This document shows positions 1-5,296 of a stretch of DNA of 5,414 bases, in pieces. This DNA is from DASPFV01 sp035620975. GTDB taxonomy: Bacteria; Acidobacteriota; Vicinamibacteria; Vicinamibacterales; 2-12-FULL-66-21. How positions within the stretch are numbered: position 1 is the stretch's first letter; every line of letters starts with the position of its first letter. The notes below the pieces were generated by a model, which did no database searches, was not told the DNA's origin, and saw nothing but the letters and a program-made list of their open reading frames with translations. Where the stretch lies: positions 1 to 5,414 of the forward strand of contig DASPFV010000080.1 of the NCBI GenBank assembly GCA_035620975.1, read 5' to 3'. A program made the position numbers and the translations under genes.

Positions 1-139
<139 letters not shown>

Positions 140-157
140 AAAGCGCTGGCCCCGCTC

Positions 158-178
158 CTCCCGGCCCGAAGGCGGGAG
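158..178 (-). other. pre-16S leader hairpin with UUCG tetraloop
   Basis: On the minus strand CTCCCG and CGGGAG form a 6-bp stem, extended by CC/GG across a one-base bulge and closed by a UUCG loop. It lies about 20 nt upstream of the mature 16S 5' end, a position typical of leader structures involved in rRNA folding or processing. The 3' partner of any RNase III stem would be beyond the left edge. Confidence 0.6.
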
Positions 179-382
179 TCACGGAGCACAACTCTTAACG
201 TTGAGCGCCTGTTGACATTGGCTCTCTAACGTTGTTCAGTTCGTCAAGTGTATGGATGGTTCGCCGCCCGGCCCGGATGGTGAACCACACCCCCGGATCC
301 GGTTGCGCCCGCAGCCCGAGGGCCGCGACCGCCGCAACGCCACCCGCTGATACTCGACGGGCTTCTCCGACCTCGCGCCCCC

Positions 383-416
383 GGCGCGTCGTCGAGACAC
401 GTCTCGAGTCCGCGCC
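383..416 (-). other. pre-16S leader hairpin
   Basis: GGCGCG (383-388) pairs with CGCGCC (411-416). A 3x3 internal loop follows, then TCGAGA (392-397) pairs with TCTCGA (402-407) around a 4-nt loop. The two 6-bp helices should fold stably on either strand. It sits in the transcribed rRNA leader downstream of boxA. Its role is inferred from position only. Confidence 0.5.
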
Positions 417-458
417 GACGACCACGTCGCCGGAGAAAAGTGCTTGCACGTTCTATCT

Positions 459-473
459 AGTTTTCAAAGAACC
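459..473 (-). promoter_or_regulatory. boxA-like rRNA antitermination site
   Basis: The minus strand reads GGTTCTTTGAAAACT, followed by AGATAG. This closely resembles the boxA element (TGCTCTTTAACA in E. coli; TTCTTTGAAAACT in many other bacteria) bound by NusB-S10 (NusE) to stop Rho acting on rRNA transcripts. It lies 7 nt downstream of a hairpin and about 320 nt before the 16S 5' end, in the expected boxB-boxA order. Confidence 0.75.
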
Positions 474-480
474 GGACGAT

Positions 481-513
481 GTTCCCCGCCAACTTCTTTT
501 TCGTCAGGGGAAC
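481..513 (-). promoter_or_regulatory. boxB-like hairpin at the 5' end of the rRNA leader
   Basis: GTTCCCC (minus strand, 513 down to 507) pairs with GGGGAAC (487 down to 481) around a 19-nt loop. Within the loop UGAC and GUUG can add a few weak pairs. The stem begins at or next to the transcription start predicted for P2 and ends 7 nt before boxA. Position and order match the boxB hairpin of rRNA antitermination leaders; function is inferred. Confidence 0.55.
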
Positions 514-519
514 CTTTCT

Positions 520-548
520 ATATTACAGAAGCACCCCCGCCATGTCAA
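520..548 (-). promoter_or_regulatory. rRNA promoter P2 (sigma70 type)
   Basis: The minus strand has a perfect TTGACA (-35, 543-548), a 17-bp spacer and TAATAT (-10, 520-525; 4 of 6 to consensus). The predicted start is about 513. It is positioned upstream of boxA and the 16S gene in the correct orientation, which makes a chance match unlikely. Confidence 0.7.
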
Positions 549-747
549 CCATGCCTGCCGTCGTTGCCCGCTTTGTCACCGGGGAAACTGTCGCTCCGCC
601 GGAAACATCATCACCAACGGATGAGGTCGGACGGGGTCGCGCAGGCAGGCGAATCGAGCTGCGGAAGTCATTGGCGACAAAAAAATTTGCTGCGGTTACC
701 CGGAGCAAATCTTCCGGCCGCCAGGCCGGGTCACGCTCGGTTCACAC

Positions 748-776
748 AATATAAGCCCCGGCTGCGGGGCTGTCAA
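748..776 (-). promoter_or_regulatory. rRNA promoter P1 (sigma70 type) with palindromic spacer
   Basis: The minus strand has a perfect TTGACA (-35, 771-776), a 17-bp spacer and TATATT (-10, 748-753; 5 of 6 to consensus), predicting a start near 741. This is the closest consensus match in the window. It lies 65 bp downstream of the tyrS stop codon and about 230 bp upstream of P2, giving the tandem arrangement common for rRNA operons. The spacer is almost entirely occupied by an inverted repeat (754-771), which is unusual. Confidence 0.72.
754..771 (-). terminator. inverted repeat in P1 spacer; possible tyrS terminator
   Basis: AGCCCCG and CGGGGCT form a perfect 7-bp stem with a 4-nt loop. On the tyrS strand the stem is followed by TATATTGTG, which is T-containing but not a real U-tract, so as an intrinsic terminator it is weak. 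It is the only clear hairpin close behind tyrS. Because it fills the gap between -35 and -10 of P1, it could alternatively be an operator or have no role. Confidence 0.35.
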
Positions 777-841
777 CCCCAACGGCACGCGATACACGCG
801 CCGCCCCGGCTCCGTGCGTTCCGGGTGGGCCAGCGCGCCGC

Positions 842-2269
842 TCAGCCGGACAGGGGTTGATCGACTGGCGTCTCGGGACCCGCATCGAGCGTCACGCGAT
901 CGCCGTCGAACAGGAACACACGGCTTCGGAGCGCCTGCGCGACCTCGTGCGCCCGAGCCAGGGCCGCCTCGCGCGTGGGATGCGGCACGTCGACCTGGCC
1001 CTTGTTGCGCATCAATATCCAGGCCTGGCCCTCCTGCCCGGGCATGGACGTGACCATGACATCCGAACCCGTCAGCACGACGATCCGGTAGATCTGCCGG
1101 CCGACCTGCAGCAGAAACGGCTCCTCCCGCTCCACGATCATTCTCGGCGTCGTCTGCTTCTCGCCGTCGATCCGAACGGCTCCCTGCTGGATCTTCCGCG
1201 TGGCGTCGCTCCCCGACTGGGCCAGCGACGTCTCGAGCAGCAGGTGCTCCAGCATCGTGGCGGCGAGCATCGGCCGCTCGGCAAGCTCGGCCGGCACCTC
1301 GCGTCGGCTGAATCGGCGATCGAACTCGGCGGCCGCGCGACCGGCCTCGGCCGCGCCATGGAAGTCCGTGACGATCATCGCAGCCAGATCCACCTTGGCC
1401 TGCTTGGGATGCAGCTGACCTGTCGCAACCGCCGCCTGCCGGGCGGCGATCTCGGCTGAGCTCAGACTCGTCAGGAGCGGATAGTACTTCCACATCAGCT
1501 CGTCGGAAATCGACATGAGCTTCCCGAACATCTCGCCGGGCGGCTCGGTGATGCCCACATAGTTGCCCAGGCTCTTCGACATCTTCTCCGCGCCGTCGAG
1601 CCCCTCGAGCAGCGGCGTCGTCATGACGATCTGCGGCTGGAGGCCGTAGCCAGGCATGATGTCGCGCCCGACGTTGAGGTTGAACAGCTGGTCGGTGCCT
1701 CCGAGCTCCACGTCGGCCTGGAGCACCACGGAGTCGTAGGCCTGCGCGAGTGAGTAGAGGAACTCGTGAATGGCAATCGGCTGCCCGGACTCGTAGCGCT
1801 GCTTGAACTCGCGCCGTTCGAGCATCTGCGCCACGCTGTAATTCGCCGCCAGCTTGACCCACCCGACGCTCCCGAGCGGCTCCAGCCATTCACTGTTGAA
1901 ACGAACGGCTGTCTTCTCCGGATCGAGAATCCTGAAGATCTGAGTCTTGTAGGTCTCCGCGTTCTGCTCGATTTCCTCCCGGGTCAGCGGCGGCCGCGTC
2001 TTCGACCGTCCGGTCGGATCCCCGATGAGCGCGGTGAACGCGCCGACGACGTAGACAACGCGGTGACCGAGGTCCTGGAAATGCTTCATCTTCCGGATGA
2101 GCACGGTGTGACCGAGGTGGAGGTCGGGGGCGGTCGGGTCGAAGCCGGCCTTCACGATCAGCGGCCGCCCGGTCCGGGCCGACTGCTCCAGCCGGGCGCG
2201 CAGGTCGGACGGGCGTACGACGTCCACGCAGCCGCGGGTGAGGTAGGAAACCTGTTCGTCGAGCGTCAT
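842..2269 (-). CDS. tyrS: tyrosyl-tRNA synthetase (TyrS type 2) with C-terminal extension
   Basis: This gene encodes the cytoplasmic class I synthetase that activates tyrosine with ATP and charges tRNA-Tyr. The 475-residue product has the Rossmann catalytic domain first, with the HIGH signature as HLGH (51-54, in FDPTAPDLHLGH), GGTDQ (190-194) and the KMSKS loop intact at 229-233. KMSKS rather than KFGKT places it with the TyrZ/type 2 group. An S4-like RNA-binding domain covers roughly 335-400 (RKIQQGAVRIDGE, then FLLQVGRQIYRI). Related enzymes usually stop near there at ~400-430 residues; here about 75 more residues follow (see findings). The ATG at 2269 fits the family N terminus (EEQ/DEQ..LTRG). 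Upstream is pyrimidine-rich with no clear Shine-Dalgarno. It diverges from the phosphoesterase gene and precedes the rRNA promoters. Confidence 0.97.
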   Translation of the reverse strand: MTLDEQVSYLTRGCVDVVRPSDLRARLEQSARTGRPLIVKAGFDPTAPDLHLGHTVLIRKMKHFQDLGHRVVYVVGAFTALIGDPTGRSKTRPPLTREEIEQNAETYKTQIFRILDPEKTAVRFNSEWLEPLGSVGWVKLAANYSVAQMLERREFKQRYESGQPIAIHEFLYSLAQAYDSVVLQADVELGGTDQLFNLNVGRDIMPGYGLQPQIVMTTPLLEGLDGAEKMSKSLGNYVGITEPPGEMFGKLMSISDELMWKYYPLLTSLSSAEIAARQAAVATGQLHPKQAKVDLAAMIVTDFHGAAEAGRAAAEFDRRFSRREVPAELAERPMLAATMLEHLLLETSLAQSGSDATRKIQQGAVRIDGEKQTTPRMIVEREEPFLLQVGRQIYRIVVLTGSDVMVTSMPGQEGQAWILMRNKGQVDVPHPTREAALARAHEVAQALRSRVFLFDGDRVTLDAGPETPVDQPLSG

Positions 2270-2296
2270 CGTCGGGAGGCGCGGAGAGGCCCGGCG

Positions 2297-2324
2297 CTGT
2301 ACCGCGCTAACTATACCGCGCTAC
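2297..2324. repeat. 14-bp tandem duplication in the divergent intergenic gap
   Basis: Two adjoining 14-bp units, ctgtaccgcgctaa (2297-2310) and ctataccgcgctac (2311-2324), match at 12 of 14 positions. They occupy nearly half of the 67-bp gap between the divergent tyrS and phosphoesterase starts, where both promoters should lie. A TATAGT hexamer on the minus strand (2310-2315) spans the unit junction and could be a tyrS -10 box. I find no good -35 partner. The repeat may be an operator or simply slippage. Confidence 0.55.
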
Positions 2325-2336
2325 CATAGCGAGCGG

Positions 2337-3179
2337 ATGGCCTCTTCACGCCCGGACGGCGCGTGGACCCGGCGGGATCTCCTCAAAGGCGTCGGCGCGG
2401 CCGCCATCGGCGCGATTGGAGGCACCGCGGCGCATGGCTTCCTCTACGAGCGCCATCACGTCAGCCTGACCCGGACAGTTCTGGAGGTATCGGGGCTCGC
2501 CGATTCGCTGTCGGGCTTCAGGATCGGGTTCATCAGCGATCTCCATCGCAGCCAGACGGTGCCCCACGAGCTGGGCGAGAGCGCCGTGCGCGTGCTGACT
2601 GCGGAGCAGCCGGATCTCGTGGTCCTCGGCGGCGACTACGTGACCTGGGGGGACCGGGCGTTCGTCGAGCCGGCAGCCGAGGTGCTGGCGCCTCTCTCGG
2701 CGCCACACGGAGTAGTGGCGGTGCTCGGGAACCACGACGACGATCGGGACATGCCGGCCGCCCTGGCGCGTCGGGGCTTCACGGTGCTGCGGGACGCGCG
2801 GACACAGATCCGCGTTCATGGTGAGCCGTTCGACGTTGCCGGGATCCGCTACTGGACACGCAAGCCGGCCGACATCGCGCAGGTCCTGCGCGGCGCGTCG
2901 TCGAACCTGCTTCTGGCAGCCCACACACCGTCGCGCCTGATCGAAGCGGCCGCGCTCTCAGTGCCCGTCATGCTGAGCGGCCACACCCACGGCGGGCAGA
3001 TCGTGCTGCCCGGCGCCGGCGCCCTGGCCGCCCGCCGCTTCCCGGTGGTCGCCGGCCAGGGACGTCGCGAGAACACCACGATATTCGTGAGCCGGGGGGT
3101 GGGCACGGTCTACATTCCCGTCCGGGTGAACTGCCCGCCGGAGGTGGTCATTGTGACGCTGAAACCGGCCACGGAATAA
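2337..3179 (+). CDS. Tat-exported metallophosphoesterase (YkuE/YaeI family)
   Basis: The 280-residue product belongs to the calcineurin-like metallophosphoesterases, enzymes with a two-metal centre that cleave phosphomonoesters or diesters. The N terminus has a twin-arginine signal, TRRDLLKGVGAAAIGAIGG (11-29): the RR pair followed by an Ala/Gly-rich hydrophobic stretch, so the protein probably acts outside the cytoplasm or anchored on the membrane. Metal-binding motifs are complete: SDLH (D68, H70), GGDY (D100), GNHD (N132, H133), H196 in AAHTPSR, and GHTHGGQ (H216, H218). The order and the GHTHGGQ motif fit B. subtilis YkuE and E. coli YaeI; chlamydial LpxG is a relative, but lipid A precursor cleavage cannot be assigned from sequence alone. 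No strong ribosome-binding site precedes the ATG. The final residues PATE and the stop codon come from a 24-bp repeat array. Confidence 0.92.
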   Translation: MASSRPDGAWTRRDLLKGVGAAAIGAIGGTAAHGFLYERHHVSLTRTVLEVSGLADSLSGFRIGFISDLHRSQTVPHELGESAVRVLTAEQPDLVVLGGDYVTWGDRAFVEPAAEVLAPLSAPHGVVAVLGNHDDDRDMPAALARRGFTVLRDARTQIRVHGEPFDVAGIRYWTRKPADIAQVLRGASSNLLLAAHTPSRLIEAAALSVPVMLSGHTHGGQIVLPGAGALAARRFPVVAGQGRRENTTIFVSRGVGTVYIPVRVNCPPEVVIVTLKPATE

Positions 3180-3256
3180 CACGGTCTTCTCGCCACGGAA
3201 TAACACGGTCTTCTCGCCACGGAACAACACGGTCTTCTCGCCACGGAATAACACGG
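3169..3256. repeat. 24-bp tandem repeat array, 3.7 copies
   Basis: Copies occupy 3169-3192, 3193-3216, 3217-3240 and a partial 3241-3256. Each starts ccacggaataacacgg and ends with tcttctcg, except that copy 3 has aacaac in place of aataac and copy 4 breaks off after the first 16 bases into the related aagaacacagac. Every unit contains CACGG twice. Copy 1 overlaps the 3' end of the phosphoesterase gene and provides its TAA. Because 24 is a multiple of three, the same codons recur in each unit. There are no spacers between units. Confidence 0.95.
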
Positions 3257-3401
3257 AAGAACACAGACACTGATTGGCGGGACGGCGCCACGGCCGCAGT
3301 CTGTCGGGCAGGTCGCGCCGGTCGAGACGACCCGGCGTGAATCCGCGCCTATCCGCGCGACAGGTCGCTGTGTGCGAGACAACCCTCGGGGCAATCGGCG
3401 G
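3257..3401. other. convergent intergenic region with short repeats
   Basis: This lies between the converging phosphoesterase and purN genes. It begins with a degenerate continuation of the array's ACAC-rich motif (aagaacacagacactgatt). It also holds a 10-bp tandem pair, atccgcgcct/atccgcgcga (3341-3360, 8 of 10 identical), and a strong hairpin (3316-3337). No gene is apparent in any frame. Confidence 0.6.
3316..3337. terminator. hairpin between convergent genes; possible bidirectional terminator
   Basis: CGCCGG (3316-3321) pairs with CCGGCG (3332-3337). Inside it TCG pairs with CGA across a one-base bulge, closing an AGA loop, for 9 bp in all. Neither side has a T-tract, so if it terminates transcription it does so weakly or with Rho. 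Its place between converging genes is the main support. Confidence 0.35.
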
Positions 3402-4052
3402 TCAGGCCCGCCGCACGAAGCGGCGGCCCTGGATGGTCCAGCCGCCGTCGAGCACCAGTCGGACGGCCTCCGGGTAGATCCGATGCTCCTCGATCAGGAT
3501 TCGCGCCGACAGCGACTCCACCGTGTCGTCGTCGCGGACCGGTACGGCGGCTTGCGCGACGATCGGTCCGCCGTCGAGCTCGGAGGTGACGAGATGCACG
3601 GTGGCCCCGCTGACCTTCACGCCGTGGTCCAGTGCCTGCCGCTGGGCGTGGACGCCGGGAAAGGCGGGCAGCAGCGAGGGGTGGATGTTGAGGATTGCCG
3701 CGGGAAACGCGTCGAGAAGCGGCTGCCCTACGAGCCGCATGAAACCGGCGAGGCATACCAGGCGGACGGACCGGGCCTGCAGCTCGCGCGCCACCGCGTG
3801 ATCGAACTCGTCGCGCGTCGCGAAGCGCCGGTGATCGATGACCAGCGTCTCGATCCCCGCGGCCCTGGCGCGATCCAGACCTGCTGCATCGGTCCTGTTC
3901 GAGATGACAGCCGCGATCGCGGCATCGAGCCGCCGTTCGGCGATCGCGTCGATGAGCGCCTGCAGGTTGCTGCCCCGGCCTGAAATGAGCACGCCGACGA
4001 GCCTCGCGCCCGGCTGAGCCTGGTGGCGTTGGACGGCGCGCTCGTCAGCCAA
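3402..4052 (-). CDS. purN: phosphoribosylglycinamide formyltransferase (GAR transformylase)
   Basis: This enzyme transfers a formyl group from 10-formyl-tetrahydrofolate to GAR, the third step of de novo purine synthesis, in the cytoplasm. From the chosen start it is 216 residues. It has the phosphate-binding loop ISGRGSN (23-29), CLAGFMRL before the active site, the catalytic NIHPSLLPAFPG (Asn122, His124) and ATVHLVTSELDGG with the catalytic Asp160. The start chosen is TTG at 4050-4052. It overlaps the purM stop by 8 bp (TTGGCTGA) and is preceded by a good GAGGGAG Shine-Dalgarno about 9 nt upstream. An ATG at 4110-4112 in the same frame would overlap purM by 68 bp and add 20 residues unlike the family. 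The overlap suggests translational coupling to purM. Confidence 0.93.
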   Translation of the reverse strand: MADERAVQRHQAQPGARLVGVLISGRGSNLQALIDAIAERRLDAAIAAVISNRTDAAGLDRARAAGIETLVIDHRRFATRDEFDHAVARELQARSVRLVCLAGFMRLVGQPLLDAFPAAILNIHPSLLPAFPGVHAQRQALDHGVKVSGATVHLVTSELDGGPIVAQAAVPVRDDDTVESLSARILIEEHRIYPEAVRLVLDGGWTIQGRRFVRRA

Positions 4053-5073
4053 CGTACCGGACTCCCTCGCGACCGGCGCGGATTTCGCCGATGCGGACCG
4101 CCTGTTGCTCACCGGCCTGCGCCAGCGCCGCCAGGAGCGACGGCTCGTCGCGCGCCGAGCAAATCAGCACCAGGCCAATCCCCATGTTGAAGGTGCGCAG
4201 CATGTCCTCGTCCGGCACCCCGCCGGCGCGCTGGAGCCACGCGAAAATCGGCGGCACTCGCCAGGCAGTCCGATCGATCACGGCCCGGGCTCCGGTCGGC
4301 AGGACGCGGGGCAGGTTCTCGGTGAGCCCCCCGCCCGTGACGTGGACCATGCCTTTGACCAGGCCGGTCTCGATCAGCGGACGGATCTGCGGCAAGTACG
4401 ACCGGTGCGGCACCATCAGCGCGCGCCCGATCGTCGTTCCGAGCTCCGGCACTTCGCTGTCGACTGCGAGGCCCGCGGTCTCGAACGCGATCCGCCGGGC
4501 GAGCGAATAGCCGTTGGTGTGCAGCCCGGAGGAGGGCAATCCGATGACCGCGTCGCCGGGTGCGATTCGACGGCCGTCGATGACGTGATCGCGCCCGACG
4601 ACGCCGACGACGAAGCCTGCGAGGTCATACTCGCCGTCGGCGTAGAAACCCGGCATCTCTGCCGTCTCGCCGCCGAGCAGCGCGCATCCGTTCGCGCGGC
4701 AGGCCTCCGCGAGGCCCTCGACGATCTGGACGGCCACGTCGGGATTCAGCCGCCCCGTCGCGAGGTAGTCCAGGAAGAACAGCGGCCGCGCGCCCTGCAC
4801 GAGGATGTCGTTCACGCAGTGGTTCACGAGGTCGACGCCGACGGTGGTGTGGATGCCCGACGCGAAGGCGAGCTTCAGCTTGGTTCCGACGCCGTCGGCG
4901 CTCGCCACGAGCACGGGATCGTCGACGTCCTCCGCGCCGAGGCGGAACAGGCCGCCGAACGATCCGATGTCGGACAGGACGCCGGGTGTGAACGTGGCCC
5001 GGGCGAGGGCCCGGATGCGCCGAACCACCTCGTTGCCGGCGTCGATGTCCACGCCCGACTGTCGATAGTCCAT
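4045..5073 (-). CDS. purM: phosphoribosylformylglycinamidine cyclo-ligase (AIR synthetase)
   Basis: This enzyme uses ATP to close the imidazole ring, turning FGAM into AIR, step 5 of de novo purine synthesis. The 342-residue length is normal for the family. Diagnostic motifs are in order: an N terminus MDYRQSGVDIDAGNEVV, DGVGTK (60-65), GVDLVNHCVNDI (79-90), GGETAEMPGFY (134-144), LHTNGYSLAR (184-193), HVTGGGLTENLPR (244-256) and FNMGIG (295-300). No key motif is missing. The ATG at 5073 fits the family N terminus and follows GGACAGGAC, a modest ribosome-binding site. It is first in a two-gene unit with purN. A long hairpin (5086-5141) lies 12 nt upstream of the start codon and may influence its expression. 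Confidence 0.98.
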   Translation of the reverse strand: MDYRQSGVDIDAGNEVVRRIRALARATFTPGVLSDIGSFGGLFRLGAEDVDDPVLVASADGVGTKLKLAFASGIHTTVGVDLVNHCVNDILVQGARPLFFLDYLATGRLNPDVAVQIVEGLAEACRANGCALLGGETAEMPGFYADGEYDLAGFVVGVVGRDHVIDGRRIAPGDAVIGLPSSGLHTNGYSLARRIAFETAGLAVDSEVPELGTTIGRALMVPHRSYLPQIRPLIETGLVKGMVHVTGGGLTENLPRVLPTGARAVIDRTAWRVPPIFAWLQRAGGVPDEDMLRTFNMGIGLVLICSARDEPSLLAALAQAGEQQAVRIGEIRAGREGVRYVG

Positions 5074-5085
5074 GTCCTGTCCAGA

Positions 5086-5141
5086 GGCCCCGACCCGTCA
5101 GAACTCGTACAACTGAGTCAAGTTCTGCAGGGGTCAAGGCC
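5086..5141 (-). promoter_or_regulatory. long hairpin in the purM 5' leader
   Basis: On the purM-sense strand GGCCUUGACCC (5141-5131) pairs with GGGUCGGGGCC (5096-5086) to give 11 bp, using two U-G wobbles. After a 3x2 internal loop, CAGAACU (5127-5121) pairs with AGUUCUG (5105-5099) for 7 more bp around a 15-nt loop containing TGACTCA. On the plus strand the wobble positions become mismatches, so the fold favours the purM transcript. It ends 12 nt before the ATG, next to the ribosome-binding region. It could be a translational or attenuation element; I recognise no known riboswitch class. Confidence 0.55.
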
Positions 5142-5143
5142 GA

Positions 5144-5159
5144 CCGCGCGTCAGCGCGG
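5144..5159 (-). other. short GC hairpin upstream of purM
   Basis: CCGCGC and GCGCGG form a 6-bp stem with a 4-nt loop, two bases from the outer end of the longer purM leader hairpin. The two could stack. On the purM strand, GATAAC at 5161-5166 is the only -10-like hexamer nearby, with a poor -35 (TTTCTC), so the purMN promoter remains uncertain. Confidence 0.4.
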
Positions 5160-5180
5160 CGTTATCAGACGGTGCGGTCT

Positions 5181-5211
5181 AAAGAGAAACCGGGGGGCTT
5201 CGCCCCGCCGG
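5181..5211 (-). terminator. intrinsic terminator of the gene upstream of purM
   Basis: On the minus strand a 9-bp GC stem with one bulge (CCGG and GGGGC on one arm, GCCCC and CCGG on the other, GAA loop, 5190-5211) is followed directly by TTTCTCTTT (5189-5181). This stem plus T-rich tail is the best intrinsic terminator in the window. It lies between the stop codon at 5296 and purM, so it should separate purMN from the upstream gene. Confidence 0.6.
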
Positions 5212-5243
5212 CCCCCCCGTCGCGCCCGTGGCGCGCCTTTCAT

Positions 5244-5265
5244 GGCTTCGCGGTCCCGCGCAGCC
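5244..5265. other. GC hairpin in the intergenic region
   Basis: GGCT (5244-5247) pairs with AGCC (5262-5265) and CGCG (5249-5252) with CGCG (5257-5260), with one mismatch between helices and a 4-nt loop. It lies between two other hairpins, and no T-tract follows. Confidence 0.35.
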
Positions 5266-5279
5266 GGGGTGGGCAACCA

Positions 5280-5296
5280 GCGAGGCGGAGCCTCGC
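5280..5296 (-). terminator. hairpin abutting the stop codon of the right-edge gene
   Basis: GCGAGGC and GCCTCGC form a perfect 7-bp stem with a 3-base loop. The first base of the stem is the last base of the TAG stop codon of the minus-strand partial gene. There is no T-tract, so it may protect the mRNA 3' end or assist termination at the stronger structure at 5181-5211. Confidence 0.4.

Larger units (their letters stand above)
140..741 (-). other. 16S rRNA leader and promoter region, no protein gene
   Basis: About 700 bases between the 16S 5' end and tyrS carry no convincing protein gene. Open frames here lack family resemblance, and the sequence is instead organised as an rRNA upstream region read leftward: promoter P1 (748-776), promoter P2 (520-548), boxB-like hairpin (481-513), boxA (459-473), a long hairpin (383-416) and a UUCG hairpin (158-178) just before the mature 16S. 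Between P1 and P2 is a 10-bp A/T run at 679-688 (seven A then three T), which stands out against GC-rich surroundings and could be a bent or protein-bound site. A perfect 10-bp palindrome CCGGATCCGG at 293-302 lies in the leader. The leader would be ~375 nt from P2 or ~600 nt from P1. Confidence 0.7.

Noticed and set aside
212..217. TTGACA on the plus strand, a possible promoter reading away from the 16S gene.
   Set aside because: There is no acceptable -10 box at 16-18 bp (TTCAGT at best) and no plus-strand gene follows.
293..302. CCGGATCCGG palindrome as a functional site.
   Set aside because: A single 10-bp GC-rich palindrome in the rRNA leader has no supporting context and can occur by chance.
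232..754. Open reading frames of 61-138 codons on both strands in the rRNA leader region.
   Set aside because: They overlap each other, have low-complexity Arg/Ser/Pro-rich translations typical of GC-rich non-coding DNA, and lie across rRNA promoters, boxA and leader hairpins.
696..1889. A 397-codon minus-strand frame overlapping tyrS.
   Set aside because: It is the out-of-frame shadow of tyrS: Arg/Gly/Ala-rich without domain motifs, while the overlapping frame carries intact HLGH and KMSKS.
2958..3254. Minus-strand frame encoding an eight-residue repeat (LFRGEKTV).
   Set aside because: The periodicity comes from the 24-bp DNA repeat, and the rest of the frame is antisense to the phosphoesterase gene.
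3169..3256. Possible CRISPR array.
   Set aside because: Units are directly adjoining with no unique spacers, and no cas genes are present.
4053..4112. ATG at 4110-4112 as the purN start.
   Set aside because: It would overlap purM by 68 bp and add 20 residues unlike the family, whereas TTG at 4052 has a good Shine-Dalgarno and an 8-bp overlap.
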